Shown here: positions 26,991-38,134 of the stretch, in pieces
How the letters are laid out: the number at the start of each line of letters is the position of its first letter
Numbering within the stretch: position 1 is the first letter of the stretch
Assembly: GCF_017948245.1 (NCBI RefSeq)
Contig: NZ_CP072865.1
Span: forward strand, 1,575,501 to 1,639,500
Direction: 5' to 3'
DNA length: 64,000 bases
From: Rhizobium sp. NLR16a
Lineage (GTDB): Bacteria; Pseudomonadota; Alphaproteobacteria; Rhizobiales; Rhizobiaceae
The notes under the pieces: model-generated
Told to the model about the DNA's origin: nothing
Database searches by the model: none
What the model saw: only the letters and a program-made list of their open reading frames with translations
Program-made: the position numbers and the translations under genes

Positions 26991-27920
26991 GTGATCGATG
27001 AGCGCTTCAAGACGATCCCGCTCAAGGGTCTGCAAGCCTTCGAGGCGGTGGGGCGTTGCGGCGGCGTGACGGCTGCGGCACTGGAGCTCAAGGTCTCGCC
27101 GGGGGCAATCAGCCAGCAAATTCACAAGATCGAAAGTTTTCTTGGAGTTTCGCTGCTGGAGCGGAGCGGGCGAACCGTTGAGCTGACCGCCTGGGGCCGG
27201 CTTTATCATCAGGAGATTTCGAAGGGATTTGAGCAATTTGCGTTCGCTCAGCAGTTATTGGAAAGGGCACGCAACGAGACGCCGCTGGTCCTTAGCGCAC
27301 TTTCTTCCGTCGTCAACAAATGGATCGGCAGGCGAATCTTCGACTGGCAGGCCCTACACCCCGATGTTCAAGTGAGAATTATTGGACGGGACAAGGAGCC
27401 CAGGATTGGTTTCGACGATGTCGATTTCCGCGTAAGCTACGGGTCGGACGTCCTGCAGCACGACCATTATACTGAACTGTTTCGCGATTGGGTCGTGCCT
27501 GTCTGCTCGCCGTCGCTAATGCAGGATCGCGCGCACGCGGCCCGAGATCTCTTCGAGCAGCCGCTTCTGCATGTCGAGTGGGAAAGGCACTTCACGCCTT
27601 ACCCAAGCTGGGCGGAGTTTGCGGCCATGGCCGGTATACCGTTCGACGCGTCGACGCCCGGCCTCTCCTTTACCCTGTCGAGCAGCGCGATCGATGCAGC
27701 CGTCAACAAGCGTGGCGTCGTCCTCGCGCAGATGTCGATGATATCAGATGAGCTCGAGGCGCAGACGCTCGTCACTCCCGTCGATATGCGGATTCCGCTG
27801 CGCGAAAGCTACTTTCTCGCCTGGGACCGCGCGGCACTGCAAAAGCCGCGCGGCCGCGAATTCCGCGACTGGCTCGTCGCCATTTCCCGTCAGCAAGCTT
27901 TGGTGTCAGCCTCCAAGTGA
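26991..27920 (+). CDS. LysR family transcriptional regulator
   Basis: A 309-residue LysR regulator. The N-terminal helix-turn-helix reads LQAFEAVGRCGGVTAAALEL, then VSPGAISQQIHKIESFLG. The remainder is a LysR substrate domain of the GcvA-like branch. The GTG start has GGGAGG eight bases upstream. It lies 29 bases after the GntR gene on the same strand. A 21-base perfect dyad starts 2 bases after its stop codon, ahead of the monooxygenase gene that it may control. Confidence 0.88.
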   Translation: MIDERFKTIPLKGLQAFEAVGRCGGVTAAALELKVSPGAISQQIHKIESFLGVSLLERSGRTVELTAWGRLYHQEISKGFEQFAFAQQLLERARNETPLVLSALSSVVNKWIGRRIFDWQALHPDVQVRIIGRDKEPRIGFDDVDFRVSYGSDVLQHDHYTELFRDWVVPVCSPSLMQDRAHAARDLFEQPLLHVEWERHFTPYPSWAEFAAMAGIPFDASTPGLSFTLSSSAIDAAVNKRGVVLAQMSMISDELEAQTLVTPVDMRIPLRESYFLAWDRAALQKPRGREFRDWLVAISRQQALVSASK

Positions 27921-27921
27921 A

Positions 27922-27942
27922 CGTTTTAGAAAATCTAAAACG
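27922..27942. promoter_or_regulatory. Perfect dyad upstream of the monooxygenase operon
   Basis: CGTTTTAGA-AAA-TCTAAAACG, 9-base arms. The inner part fits a LysR box (T-N11-A with dyad symmetry). It also resembles an ICE box but is two bases too short. It could be an operator for the adjacent LysR protein or a hairpin at the end of its transcript. Confidence 0.5.
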
Positions 27943-28035
27943 GACCTTAGCGCCGCGATGTTGATGAAAATTTGCGCCTGGTGATAATTTGCGCGGCCAC
28001 CTTCAATCGGCAGCATGCATAAGGGGGAGAGCTCG

Positions 28036-29391
28036 ATGGCGCGAACTGACAAGATGAAACTTGGGACCTTCGTCTACACTTTCGGCTTTCATCCAGCCTC
28101 GTGGCTGCATCCGGCCAGCGATGTCGGCGGCGCCAATGACTTCGCCCATCTGCTCGATGTCGCCAAACGATCCGAGGCGGCCAAGTTCGATTTCATGTTC
28201 ATGGCGGATTCTCCGGCTGCCGCCGTCGGTGATCCGAATGCGCTTGCCCGTATTCCGACCAAGATGAATCGCTTCGAACCCCTCTCACTGCTATCAGCAT
28301 TGGCGGTCACGACCAGCAATCTCGGTCTCGTTGCGACGGTGTCGACAAGTTATTACGAGCCATACAATGTCGCCCGCCTGTTCGCCTCGATCGACCATCT
28401 GAGCAACGGGCGCGTCTGCTGGAATGTTGTCACCTCCGACCATGACGAAACCGGCTACAACTTCAATCGCGAGGGACTTGATCCGCACGCGCTACGCTAT
28501 GAGCGCGGCAACGAATTCGTCGATGTCGTTTTCGGCCTTTGGGACAGCTTCGAGGAAGGTGCTCTGCTTCTCGACCGCGAAAACGGTGTCTATTATGACA
28601 AGGACAAGCACCACACCCTCAATCACAAAGGCAAGCATTTCCAGGTCCGCGGACCCCTCAACATTGCGCGAACGCCCCAGGGCCGTCCCGTCATCGCCCA
28701 GGCCGGCGGTTCAGAACCCGGAATGGACATGGCGGCGCGCACTGCCGAGATCGTCTTCAGCCTCGCGTCGAATATCGAGCGGAACAGGGCCTTCTACGAA
28801 AACGTCAAGAGCCGGATGCCGGCCTATGGGCGCGATGCCGACGACCTGAAGATCATGCCGGGCATCGTTCTCAACGTCGGTGAAACGGTAGCCGAGGCGA
28901 AGGCGAAGGTCGACTATCTGATCGACAAGATGCATCCTGATGTCGGCCGGTTAATGCTTTCCGAATTCCTGGAAGCGGACTTGCGCGACGTGCCGCTCGA
29001 TAAGCCCTTCCCCATGGATCGGCTTCCGGCGGCGCCGAAGGGTTCACGCGCCTTGTTCGACGAACTGGTCGGTTTCGTCAGGAGCGGCCATACCGTCGGC
29101 GAGCTCATCCGGCACTATGCCGAGAAGCATACCGGAAATGGCATTACAGGTACGCCCACCCAGATCGCCGACTTTATGGAGGAATGGTTCGAGACGCGGG
29201 CCGCCGATGGCTTTATCCTGATGTTCCCGACTCTGCCGTCCAGCCTCGAGGATTTCGTGGGGCTCGTCCTGCCCGAGCTTCGCCGCCGCGGTCTGTTCCG
29301 CGAGGAATATGAGGGAAGGACCTTGCGCGAAAACCTCGGTCTTTCAATGCCGGCAAACCGTTTTGCCAAAACGCAGACGCCGGCCCGATGA
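28036..29391 (+). CDS. FMN-dependent monooxygenase, NtaA/SnaA/DszA family
   Basis: A 451-residue flavin-dependent monooxygenase of the bacterial-luciferase-like superfamily. Family blocks include DFMFMADSPAAAV near residue 55, NGRVCWNVVTS, YDFVDVVFGLWDS-like sequence near 170, and GRPVIAQAGGSEPGMDMAAR. Characterised members oxidise nitrilotriacetate, EDTA, dibenzothiophene sulfone, dimethyl sulfide or S-(2-succino)cysteine, using FMNH2 from a separate reductase. The reductase gene overlaps this one by 4 bases (ATGA). The substrate is unknown. The ATG follows GGGGGAGAG. Confidence 0.9.
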   Translation: MARTDKMKLGTFVYTFGFHPASWLHPASDVGGANDFAHLLDVAKRSEAAKFDFMFMADSPAAAVGDPNALARIPTKMNRFEPLSLLSALAVTTSNLGLVATVSTSYYEPYNVARLFASIDHLSNGRVCWNVVTSDHDETGYNFNREGLDPHALRYERGNEFVDVVFGLWDSFEEGALLLDRENGVYYDKDKHHTLNHKGKHFQVRGPLNIARTPQGRPVIAQAGGSEPGMDMAARTAEIVFSLASNIERNRAFYENVKSRMPAYGRDADDLKIMPGIVLNVGETVAEAKAKVDYLIDKMHPDVGRLMLSEFLEADLRDVPLDKPFPMDRLPAAPKGSRALFDELVGFVRSGHTVGELIRHYAEKHTGNGITGTPTQIADFMEEWFETRAADGFILMFPTLPSSLEDFVGLVLPELRRRGLFREEYEGRTLRENLGLSMPANRFAKTQTPAR

Positions 29392-29927
29392 GTGCAGCGG
29401 CTTTGATCAGCGAAGCAGATTTCAAGCTTTCGATGCGTCATCTGGCGGGTGCGGTCAGTGTGATCACGGTCGGCGACGGACAAGACCACACCGGCTTCAC
29501 CGCAACCTCGGTCTCTTCATTGTCGGCGGAGGTGCCCTCCGTCATCGTCAGTGTCAACCGCGCATCTTCCTCGTGGCCGGTATTGCAGCGGTACGGCTGT
29601 TTCTGTGTCAACGTGCTCGCGGCCGACCAGCAGCAGGTGGCGCAATCCTTTGCAGGTTTCGACGGACGCAAGGGCGTGGAACGCTTCGGTAATGCGGGAT
29701 GGTATCGCCTCACGACTGGCGCGCCCGTTCTCGAAAACGCTCTTACCGTGCTGGACTGCAAGCTCGAAACGGAATTCCACCATCATTCCCATGCGATTCT
29801 GATCGGGCATATTTGCGCCATCCAAGTCCGACAAGGCATAGGGCCGCTCATCTATTGGCGCGGCGGCTATCGTGAACTTCCGGCGGAGGTCGATTGCCAC
29901 GTTCTAGCGGAGCCGCTCCGACAATAG
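29388..29927 (+). CDS. Flavin reductase family protein
   Basis: A 179-residue flavin reductase-like domain protein that would supply FMNH2 to the monooxygenase upstream. The N-terminal block FKLSMRHLAGAVSVITVG, the FTATSVSSLSAEVPSVIVSV motif and LAADQQQVAQSFAG match the HpaC/DszD/NtaB group. Its 3' end overlaps the end of the convergent aminotransferase gene by 24 bases. Confidence 0.9.
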   Translation: MSAAALISEADFKLSMRHLAGAVSVITVGDGQDHTGFTATSVSSLSAEVPSVIVSVNRASSSWPVLQRYGCFCVNVLAADQQQVAQSFAGFDGRKGVERFGNAGWYRLTTGAPVLENALTVLDCKLETEFHHHSHAILIGHICAIQVRQGIGPLIYWRGGYRELPAEVDCHVLAEPLRQ

Positions 29928-31067
29928 CCCTATCGAGGCAACATCCGCATTGGCAAAGGCAAGTCTGAGGTAATGCTCTTGTCTCTCGCCGAAATAGGCG
30001 CCGGGCAAACAGACGATGCCCGATTCCCTGGCGAGTCTTTCGGCGATCTCTGAAGATGATCGATCGGCGAAAGGGTGACGGACGAAGGCGAAATATGCGC
30101 CGATCGCTCCTATTTCCCAATCATGCAAGCTGGAAAAGACCAGCTTTAACGCATCCGCCCGGCGCGCGATTTCCAGCCGGTTGCCGGCCCGCCAATCGGC
30201 AAGCGCGGGGATAGCCGATGCAACGGCGATCTGAGCCGAGCGCGGTGCGCAGATCTGCATATTGTCCATCACCTTGGCGATCTCGGCGACGAGCTTGGGT
30301 CCTGCCGTGATGGCACCCAGCCTGTGGCCGGGGATGCAAAAGGATTTCGAAAAACTGTAAAGAAGGACGACCGTGTCCTCCCAACCCGGCTCGGACAGGA
30401 GTGAGTGCGGCCGGCCGTAATCCTCGCCCAGGAAATCGCGATAGGTTTCATCAAGGATCAGCCAGGTGCCATACTTCCGGCAAAGAACTAAAAGCTCGTG
30501 CAGCAGGCTTGGCGGATATACCGCTCCGGTCGGATTGTTGGGTGAGACGACTGCCAGCACCTTGGCGCCGGCCGCAAGTGCTGCTTCGGTCGAACTCGGG
30601 TTAGGCAGAAAACCGCTGGCAGGATCGCACTCAACCAATCGACGTCCGATTCCCAGCATCGACAGCGTCGTATCGTGATTGAAATAGAAGGGATTGGTGA
30701 GAGCCACCGTATCGCCCGCGCCAGCAAGGGCGATCGCCGCGCACATGAACGCCTGATTGCAGCCGGCGGTGATGTGGATATTGCCTTCGGAAAGGTCGGC
30801 GCCGTAAAGCGCGGCGAGATGTGCTGCATAGGCCTTGCGTAACAGGGGCTCGCCTTCGATTGGACCGTAGCCTGTCATCGCCTGTTGTCCGGCCGCCTCG
30901 GCAAGCCGGCGAAGCATCTCCGGATGGGCGGGATAGCCGGGTACGGCTTGCGATAGATCGATGAGCGGCCCCTTGTTGCCTTTATATTCGCGGCTCCAGG
31001 CAATGACGGAAGGAATGGGCGGGGCAGAGAGTCGGGAAACACGTAAATTGGGTTTTGCAGCGATCAT
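29904..31067 (-). CDS. PLP-dependent aminotransferase, class I/II
   Basis: A 387-residue fold type I aminotransferase. NNPTGAVYPP, DETYRDFLG and the PLP-lysine motif SFSKSFCIPGHRLG (Lys about residue 240) are visible, plus a terminal Arg region. It looks like the aspartate/aromatic aminotransferase branch, and the amino donor and acceptor cannot be told. It is convergent with the reductase and divergent from the truncated agmatinase gene. It may process the product released by the monooxygenase. Confidence 0.87.
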   Translation of the reverse strand: MIAAKPNLRVSRLSAPPIPSVIAWSREYKGNKGPLIDLSQAVPGYPAHPEMLRRLAEAAGQQAMTGYGPIEGEPLLRKAYAAHLAALYGADLSEGNIHITAGCNQAFMCAAIALAGAGDTVALTNPFYFNHDTTLSMLGIGRRLVECDPASGFLPNPSSTEAALAAGAKVLAVVSPNNPTGAVYPPSLLHELLVLCRKYGTWLILDETYRDFLGEDYGRPHSLLSEPGWEDTVVLLYSFSKSFCIPGHRLGAITAGPKLVAEIAKVMDNMQICAPRSAQIAVASAIPALADWRAGNRLEIARRADALKLVFSSLHDWEIGAIGAYFAFVRHPFADRSSSEIAERLARESGIVCLPGAYFGERQEHYLRLAFANADVASIGLLSERLR

Positions 31068-31157
31068 GTCGATTTCTCATTGATAGCAATTGCTACAACG
31101 ATACCAATTACCTTCTCAATCCCTTTGTCGCCTGAGACGGGACCGAAGCGAAGACAT

Positions 31158-31478
31158 ATGCTCATGGTGTGGGACAAAAACCGACTCGAACAGATGCGCG
31201 CAGATTTCGCGGACGCCAATGGTGGTGAGATATTCGATGAGAGGTTTCGGAAAGTGGCGGAGAAGATCATCTCCAAGAACGGCACGAGACTGGCGCCATA
31301 TGCCGGCGTACCGACATTCCTCAGCGCACCCTATATGCAGGTCGCAGACGATGAGCCGGACTTCGGCAATCTCCAGGTTGCGATCACCGGGATACCCATG
31401 GATCTCGGCGTCACCAACCGCCCGGGCCCCCGTTTCGGACCGAGAGCGCTTCGCGCCATAGAAAGGATCGGCCCCTAA
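31158..31478 (+). pseudogene. Agmatinase-like ureohydrolase, 5' fragment
   Basis: An open frame of 106 residues that matches only the N-terminus of agmatinase-family ureohydrolases. RLAPYAGVPTFLSAPY and VAITGIPMDLGVTNRPG followed by RFGPRALRAIERIGP are diagnostic. Real family members continue for another 200 or so residues with the Mn-binding Asp/His motifs, all absent here. The frame ends at the point where transposase-like sequence begins, and the stop codon appears to come from the inserted DNA. An upstream ATG at 31080 is in frame but less likely. Confidence 0.8.
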
Positions 31479-31645
31479 TGAACTGGTGCGTATTGATTTT
31501 GAGGATTGAGGGGTCTTTTGTCCAGGCATCGCAGATTGCCTGGTAGGGCGTTCGCCACCGCAAAGCCTTGAGGTGCTTGGCACAGTAATAGGCTGTGACG
31601 AAGGCAAGGACATGGGCTTTCAGGCTGTCGAGATTAACGTGACAC
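31476..31645 (-). mobile_element. IS481-type transposase remnant (C-terminal end only)
   Basis: On the minus strand a short frame encodes LDSLKAHVLAFVTAYYCAKH and LKALRWRTPYQAICDAWTKD, a sequence typical of the last 50 residues of IS481-family DDE transposases. The catalytic core is missing. One side abuts the broken agmatinase gene, and the other coincides with the stop codon of the GH25 gene. This is a decayed element of about 165 bases, with boundaries estimated to within about 10 bases. Confidence 0.75.
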
Positions 31646-32674
31646 CACCCAGTTGTGCCAATCGCTTTCACTGCCGTTGAAGACGTTGAGGTCGATCTTG
31701 CCGTCGACGCCGTCGGAGAGGCCGGAGCCGGAATATTGCCAGAACAGCCATTTGCGGCCGGGATAGACCTTGGACGGGTGAGCGGCGACCGAGCGCAGCC
31801 AGAAGGGATAATCGAGCATCTGACCTTTCAGATTGTCGCGATAGAAATCCGGCGCCGTGTAGATGATCGGGCGCTGGCCGTAATGACGCTCGAGCTTGTC
31901 CATGAAGACCTGCATCTTTTCTCGAACCCGAGCCGGGGAGATGCGGCGCTTGCAGCTCGACTCACCGTTCCACTCGACGTCGATGACGGGCGGAAGCGCG
32001 TTGGCTTCCTTAGGAACGTTGCGGATGAACCAGTCGGCCTGTTCGCCGGCTGTCCGGCACCAGTAGAAGAAGTGATAGGCGCCGTGTTTCAGGCCTGCTT
32101 CCTTGGCCCGGCGCCAGTTCTTTCTGAACATCGGATCGAGGTGATCGCCGCCGTCGGTCGCCTTGATGTAGACGAAATTCGCGCCTTGCTGCCGCAGAGT
32201 GTCCCAATCGATCTCGCCTTGCCAGCGCGAGACGTCGACGCCATGCACGGCGAGCTTTCGGGGTGAGGTCGAGCCGAAGTTGATCGGTTTGGCGTCGCGG
32301 AATCGGTGGCTATAAATTCGCGAGCGCGTCGGTGATTTCGGGCCGGCATCCGGATCAATCCCCGGATTGGCAGGCATCAACATCGCAACCGGCCGTTCCG
32401 TCGGCATCGGCATGCCGACCGGTCTCTCCGTCGGCACCAGCGCCTGAGGTTCCGGAACCGGTCCGGTCCAGCTCAATGCTTCCTGCGGCGGGCTTGCCTG
32501 CGGGGCGGCGTCGCCAACGGCAGCGGCCGGTATCGGGCCGCTCGGCTTCGTGATGGCGTTGGTAGTTTCCTTCGACGGCACAGGGGTGAGTACATCTTCG
32601 GCGCCGGAACTTGTAGAGCATCCCGACAGGATCACGGCGGCGAGGAGAATTGCTGATACAGCCGATGGACGCAT
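31634..32674 (-). CDS. GH25 lysozyme-like lipoprotein
   Basis: A 346-residue predicted lipoprotein (lipobox ILSGC, Cys about residue 19). A proline-rich linker with the repeated segment PTERPVxMxMPTERPVA precedes a GH25 (Cellosyl/LytC-type) muramidase domain from about residue 130. The domain has HGVDVSRWQGEIDW, FVYIKATDGG, HGAYHFF and DVEWNGESS, so the catalytic DxE-type pair is present. It probably cleaves peptidoglycan at the envelope. The stop codon is provided by the adjacent transposase remnant, so a few native C-terminal residues may be lost. Confidence 0.87.
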   Translation of the reverse strand: MRPSAVSAILLAAVILSGCSTSSGAEDVLTPVPSKETTNAITKPSGPIPAAAVGDAAPQASPPQEALSWTGPVPEPQALVPTERPVGMPMPTERPVAMLMPANPGIDPDAGPKSPTRSRIYSHRFRDAKPINFGSTSPRKLAVHGVDVSRWQGEIDWDTLRQQGANFVYIKATDGGDHLDPMFRKNWRRAKEAGLKHGAYHFFYWCRTAGEQADWFIRNVPKEANALPPVIDVEWNGESSCKRRISPARVREKMQVFMDKLERHYGQRPIIYTAPDFYRDNLKGQMLDYPFWLRSVAAHPSKVYPGRKWLFWQYSGSGLSDGVDGKIDLNVFNGSESDWHNWVVSR

Positions 32675-32841
32675 AAGAACCTGCACGCAAAACCAAGATC
32701 GATGGCGACGTTTCCGGTAGGGAAAACCGCCCATTTGAAATTGCTAACAGACACTTGCTAAGAAAGGTTAAATTTGAATCCAATGCCTTGAAAAGGGGCC
32801 GGGTTCAGTCCGCCGTTCGCCGCCTGTGCAATGCCGGCGTG

Positions 32842-32872
32842 CAAGCCCTCCCGAACGGCACGGGAGGGCTTG
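32842..32872 (-). terminator. Hairpin downstream of gcvP
   Basis: A perfect 12-base stem CAAGCCCTCCCG / CGGGAGGGCTTG with a 7-base loop, 12 bases after the gcvP stop codon. There is no T-run, so it is either a processed 3' end or a weak intrinsic terminator. Confidence 0.6.
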
Positions 32873-32883
32873 TGCAATTGCTG

Positions 32884-35747
<2,864 letters not shown>

Positions 35748-35748
<1 letters not shown>

Positions 35749-36110
35749 TACGCGGTGAGCTCCCTGTAGGCGGCCTCGTCGAGCAGGCCGTCGGCATCGG
35801 CTGGGTTCTTGAGCTTGAGCTTGAAGAACCACCCGGCGCCTTGAGGATCGGAGTTGATGAGCGAGGGATCGGCGACGATTGCCTCGTTGACCGCGGTGAT
35901 CTCACCGTCGAGCGGACAATAGACTTCGGAGGCCGCCTTGACGGATTCGACGGTTGCCGCATCGTCGTTCTTCGCAAAGCTCTTGCCGACTTCCGGCAGT
36001 TCGACGAAGACGAGATCGCCGAGCTGTTCGACGGCATAGGTGGTGATGCCGACGGTTGCGACATCGCCGTCGAGCTCGAGCCATTCATGTTCAGCGGTAA
36101 ATTTCAGCAT
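35748..36110 (-). CDS. gcvH: Glycine cleavage system H protein
   Basis: The 120-residue lipoyl carrier protein. The lipoylated Lys lies in [17 protein letters not shown] (about residue 63). [19 protein letters not shown] is the family block before it. It shuttles the aminomethyl group from GcvP to GcvT. The gene sits 27 bases after gcvT. Its lipoyl group depends on the LipB/LipA route, and lipB is in this window at about 52 kb. Confidence 0.96.
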
Positions 36111-36137
36111 GGAAAAATCCTTTCGGAAAACAGGGTT

Positions 36138-37274
36138 TCAGCGTTTGTAGGTCGGCGTGACGAAGGGCAGGGCGGAGACAGTGACGGGCAGGAACTTGCC
36201 GCGCACCTCGGCATAGACCTGGGTGCCCACCGCAGCATGGGAGATCGGCAGATAGCCCATGGCGACGGGACCTTCGACGCTGGGGCCGAAGCCGCCCGAT
36301 GTGACTTCGCCGATTTCGGTCTTGCCCTCGGCATCGGCGTAAAGCTTGGCATGGCCGCGCACCGGCGCCTTGCCCTCCGGCTTCAGGCCGACACGACGGC
36401 GGGCCGCGCCGTTTTCGAGTTCGGAGAGGATGCGGCCGGAGCCCGGAAAGCCGCCGGCGCGTGCGCCGCCGGCCCGCCGCGCCTTCTGCATCGCCCATTC
36501 GAGCGCTGCCTCGACCGGCGAGGTGGTGGTGTCGATGTCGCTGCCATAAAGGCAGAGGCCGGCTTCCAGACGCAGGGAGTCACGGGCGCCGAGGCCGATC
36601 GCCTGGACGTCCGGATGTTCGAGCAACCGCATGGCGACATCTTCGGCCTTGTCAGCCGGGACGGAGATTTCGAAGCCGTCCTCGCCGCTATAGCCGGAAC
36701 GCGAGACAAGGCAGGAAACGTCGTGCAGGCGGCAGTGGCGCACATCCATGAATTTCATCGCCGCGACGTCGGCCCAGAGTTCGGCGAGAACCTCGACCGC
36801 GCGCGGTCCCTGCAGCGCGATCAGCGCGCGATCCAAAAGGGTGATATCGCACTGGTCGCCGATATGGGCCTGCAGATGGGCGAGATCGGCCTCCTTGCAG
36901 GCGGCGTTGACGACGACGAAAAGGTGGTCGTCGAGATGGGTGATCATCAGATCGTCGAGAATGCCGCCGGTATCGTCGGTGAAGAAGCCATAGCGCTGGC
37001 GGCCTGCCGGGAGCCCGAGAATATCGACAGGCACAAGGCTTTCGAGCGCCAGCGCCGCATCCTCATAGCTGCCCGACTTCGCCTTCACGATGACCTGGCC
37101 CATGTGGGAGACGTCGAAGAGGCCAGCCTCGGCGCGGGTATGAAGATGTTCCTTCATGACGCCGGCGGGATATTGCACCGGCATGTCGTAACCCGCAAAC
37201 GGCACCATGCGGGCGCCGAGCGAAAGATGCAGGGCATGCAGCGGGGTTTTCTTGAGGGCAGCAGTATCGTCCAA
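36138..37274 (-). CDS. gcvT: Aminomethyltransferase (glycine cleavage T protein)
   Basis: The 378-residue tetrahydrofolate-dependent T protein. MVPFAGYDMPVQY, FDVSHMGQV, GYSGEDGFEISV and LRLEAGLCLYGSDID are family motifs, and the catalytic-type Asp sits in the DVSHMG region. The start is a TTG with a strong GGAGG seven bases upstream. No in-frame ATG exists before residue 27 of the family alignment. The 85 residues that an automatic longer frame would add are the translated riboswitch (Arg-rich, no similarity) and are excluded. Confidence 0.94.
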   Translation of the reverse strand: MDDTAALKKTPLHALHLSLGARMVPFAGYDMPVQYPAGVMKEHLHTRAEAGLFDVSHMGQVIVKAKSGSYEDAALALESLVPVDILGLPAGRQRYGFFTDDTGGILDDLMITHLDDHLFVVVNAACKEADLAHLQAHIGDQCDITLLDRALIALQGPRAVEVLAELWADVAAMKFMDVRHCRLHDVSCLVSRSGYSGEDGFEISVPADKAEDVAMRLLEHPDVQAIGLGARDSLRLEAGLCLYGSDIDTTTSPVEAALEWAMQKARRAGGARAGGFPGSGRILSELENGAARRRVGLKPEGKAPVRGHAKLYADAEGKTEIGEVTSGGFGPSVEGPVAMGYLPISHAAVGTQVYAEVRGKFLPVTVSALPFVTPTYKR

Positions 37275-37344
37275 ACGACGCCTCCGGGGTTTGCGCCTTT
37301 TGCTGAGGCGCGGGCTCAAATCTGAAGGCGCGGCTGCGCGCTTC

Positions 37345-37525
37345 TCTCCTGAGCCCCCTCTGTCCCTTTGCCTGAGATTGTTATCCCTTCGGCGAGCGTT
37401 TCGAGAACGCTTCTCTCCAGAGTTCCGTCTGCCCCCTTGCTGGTCCTTTGGCCTGAGAGTTTCCGGGGCGGTTGCTCCTTCGGCACCGGTGGCACAAGCA
37501 CCGGATTCTCCCAACAGGGTTGGCC
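37345..37525 (-). promoter_or_regulatory. Tandem glycine riboswitch (gcvT element)
   Basis: On the minus strand two consecutive aptamer signatures are seen. The first has a GGGAGAATC start (37501-37512), GCCGAAGGAGCAA (37472-37484) and CTCTCAGGCCAAAGGACC (37442-37459). The second has GGAACTCTGGAGAGAAGC (37409-37426), GCCGAAGGGATAA (37381-37393) and AATCTCAGGCAAAGGGACAG (about 37360-37379). This is the two-aptamer gcvT RNA, which turns on glycine cleavage genes when glycine is high. The gcvT ribosome site lies about 60 bases downstream. Confidence 0.93.
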
Positions 37526-37681
37526 GCAATTATCCGGCGGGCGCAGCACTTGGCAAGGCCAAATGTCGTGACCTGACAAATTTTTGTCGCCATACTCACG
37601 GCAGGGCGCGATCTGCGGCAAATCTGCTTTTGCATTCGGCCGTGAAAACGGCTATCGCGACTTGCTGTTGAAGGGGATTTC

Positions 37682-38062
37682 ATGCGGCGGACAGGACTGA
37701 AAGCGATGCTCTTCCTGCGCATGTTTTGCGCCTTGGGCCTGCTTTTGCTCGGATTCTCCCATCAGGCCCCGCAGGCTGCCGCTTCAGATGGTTATGATGC
37801 CACGGCCTACATGCTGCCGGATGGCAGCTTTGCGTCGCTCTGCGTCACAGTGAAGGAGGCGGGAGGCAAGACTGTCGGCTTCAAGCCGAATTGCGAAGCC
37901 TGCCGGCTGTCTGCGTCGGTGATCCTGCCGATGCCGGATGCGGGTTCGTGGCTCGCGCGCAAGCTCGCCTCGCTCGTCAATGTTCCGATGGAGGCCGCGG
38001 CCGTTGCCGGCGTCAGCGCCGTCAGCCGGGCAAATTCGCGTGCGCCTCCTTCCCTCATCTGA
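37682..38062 (+). CDS. DUF2946-like secreted protein with Cys pair
   Basis: A 126-residue predicted exported protein with a signal helix (residues 8-30) and a conserved-looking motif FKPNCEACRLSASVILP. The CxxC plus hydrophobic block resembles DUF2946 proteins, which are often encoded beside copper chaperones. The next gene is a YcnI-PCuAC fusion, supporting a copper role. Family assignment is from motif and context only. The gene starts 151 bases from the glycine riboswitch and runs away from it. Confidence 0.65.
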   Translation: MRRTGLKAMLFLRMFCALGLLLLGFSHQAPQAAASDGYDATAYMLPDGSFASLCVTVKEAGGKTVGFKPNCEACRLSASVILPMPDAGSWLARKLASLVNVPMEAAAVAGVSAVSRANSRAPPSLI

Positions 38063-38134
38063 TCTGCCTCCGCAACCTAAGACGTAGAATGCCGGTTCGC
38101 CCAAAGAAGATAGCGACCGGCGAGGAGATATCCG

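Noticed and set aside
37275..37529. N-terminal extension of GcvT
   Set aside because: This is translated riboswitch sequence, Arg-rich, without similarity to GcvT. A TTG start with GGAGG lies at 37274.
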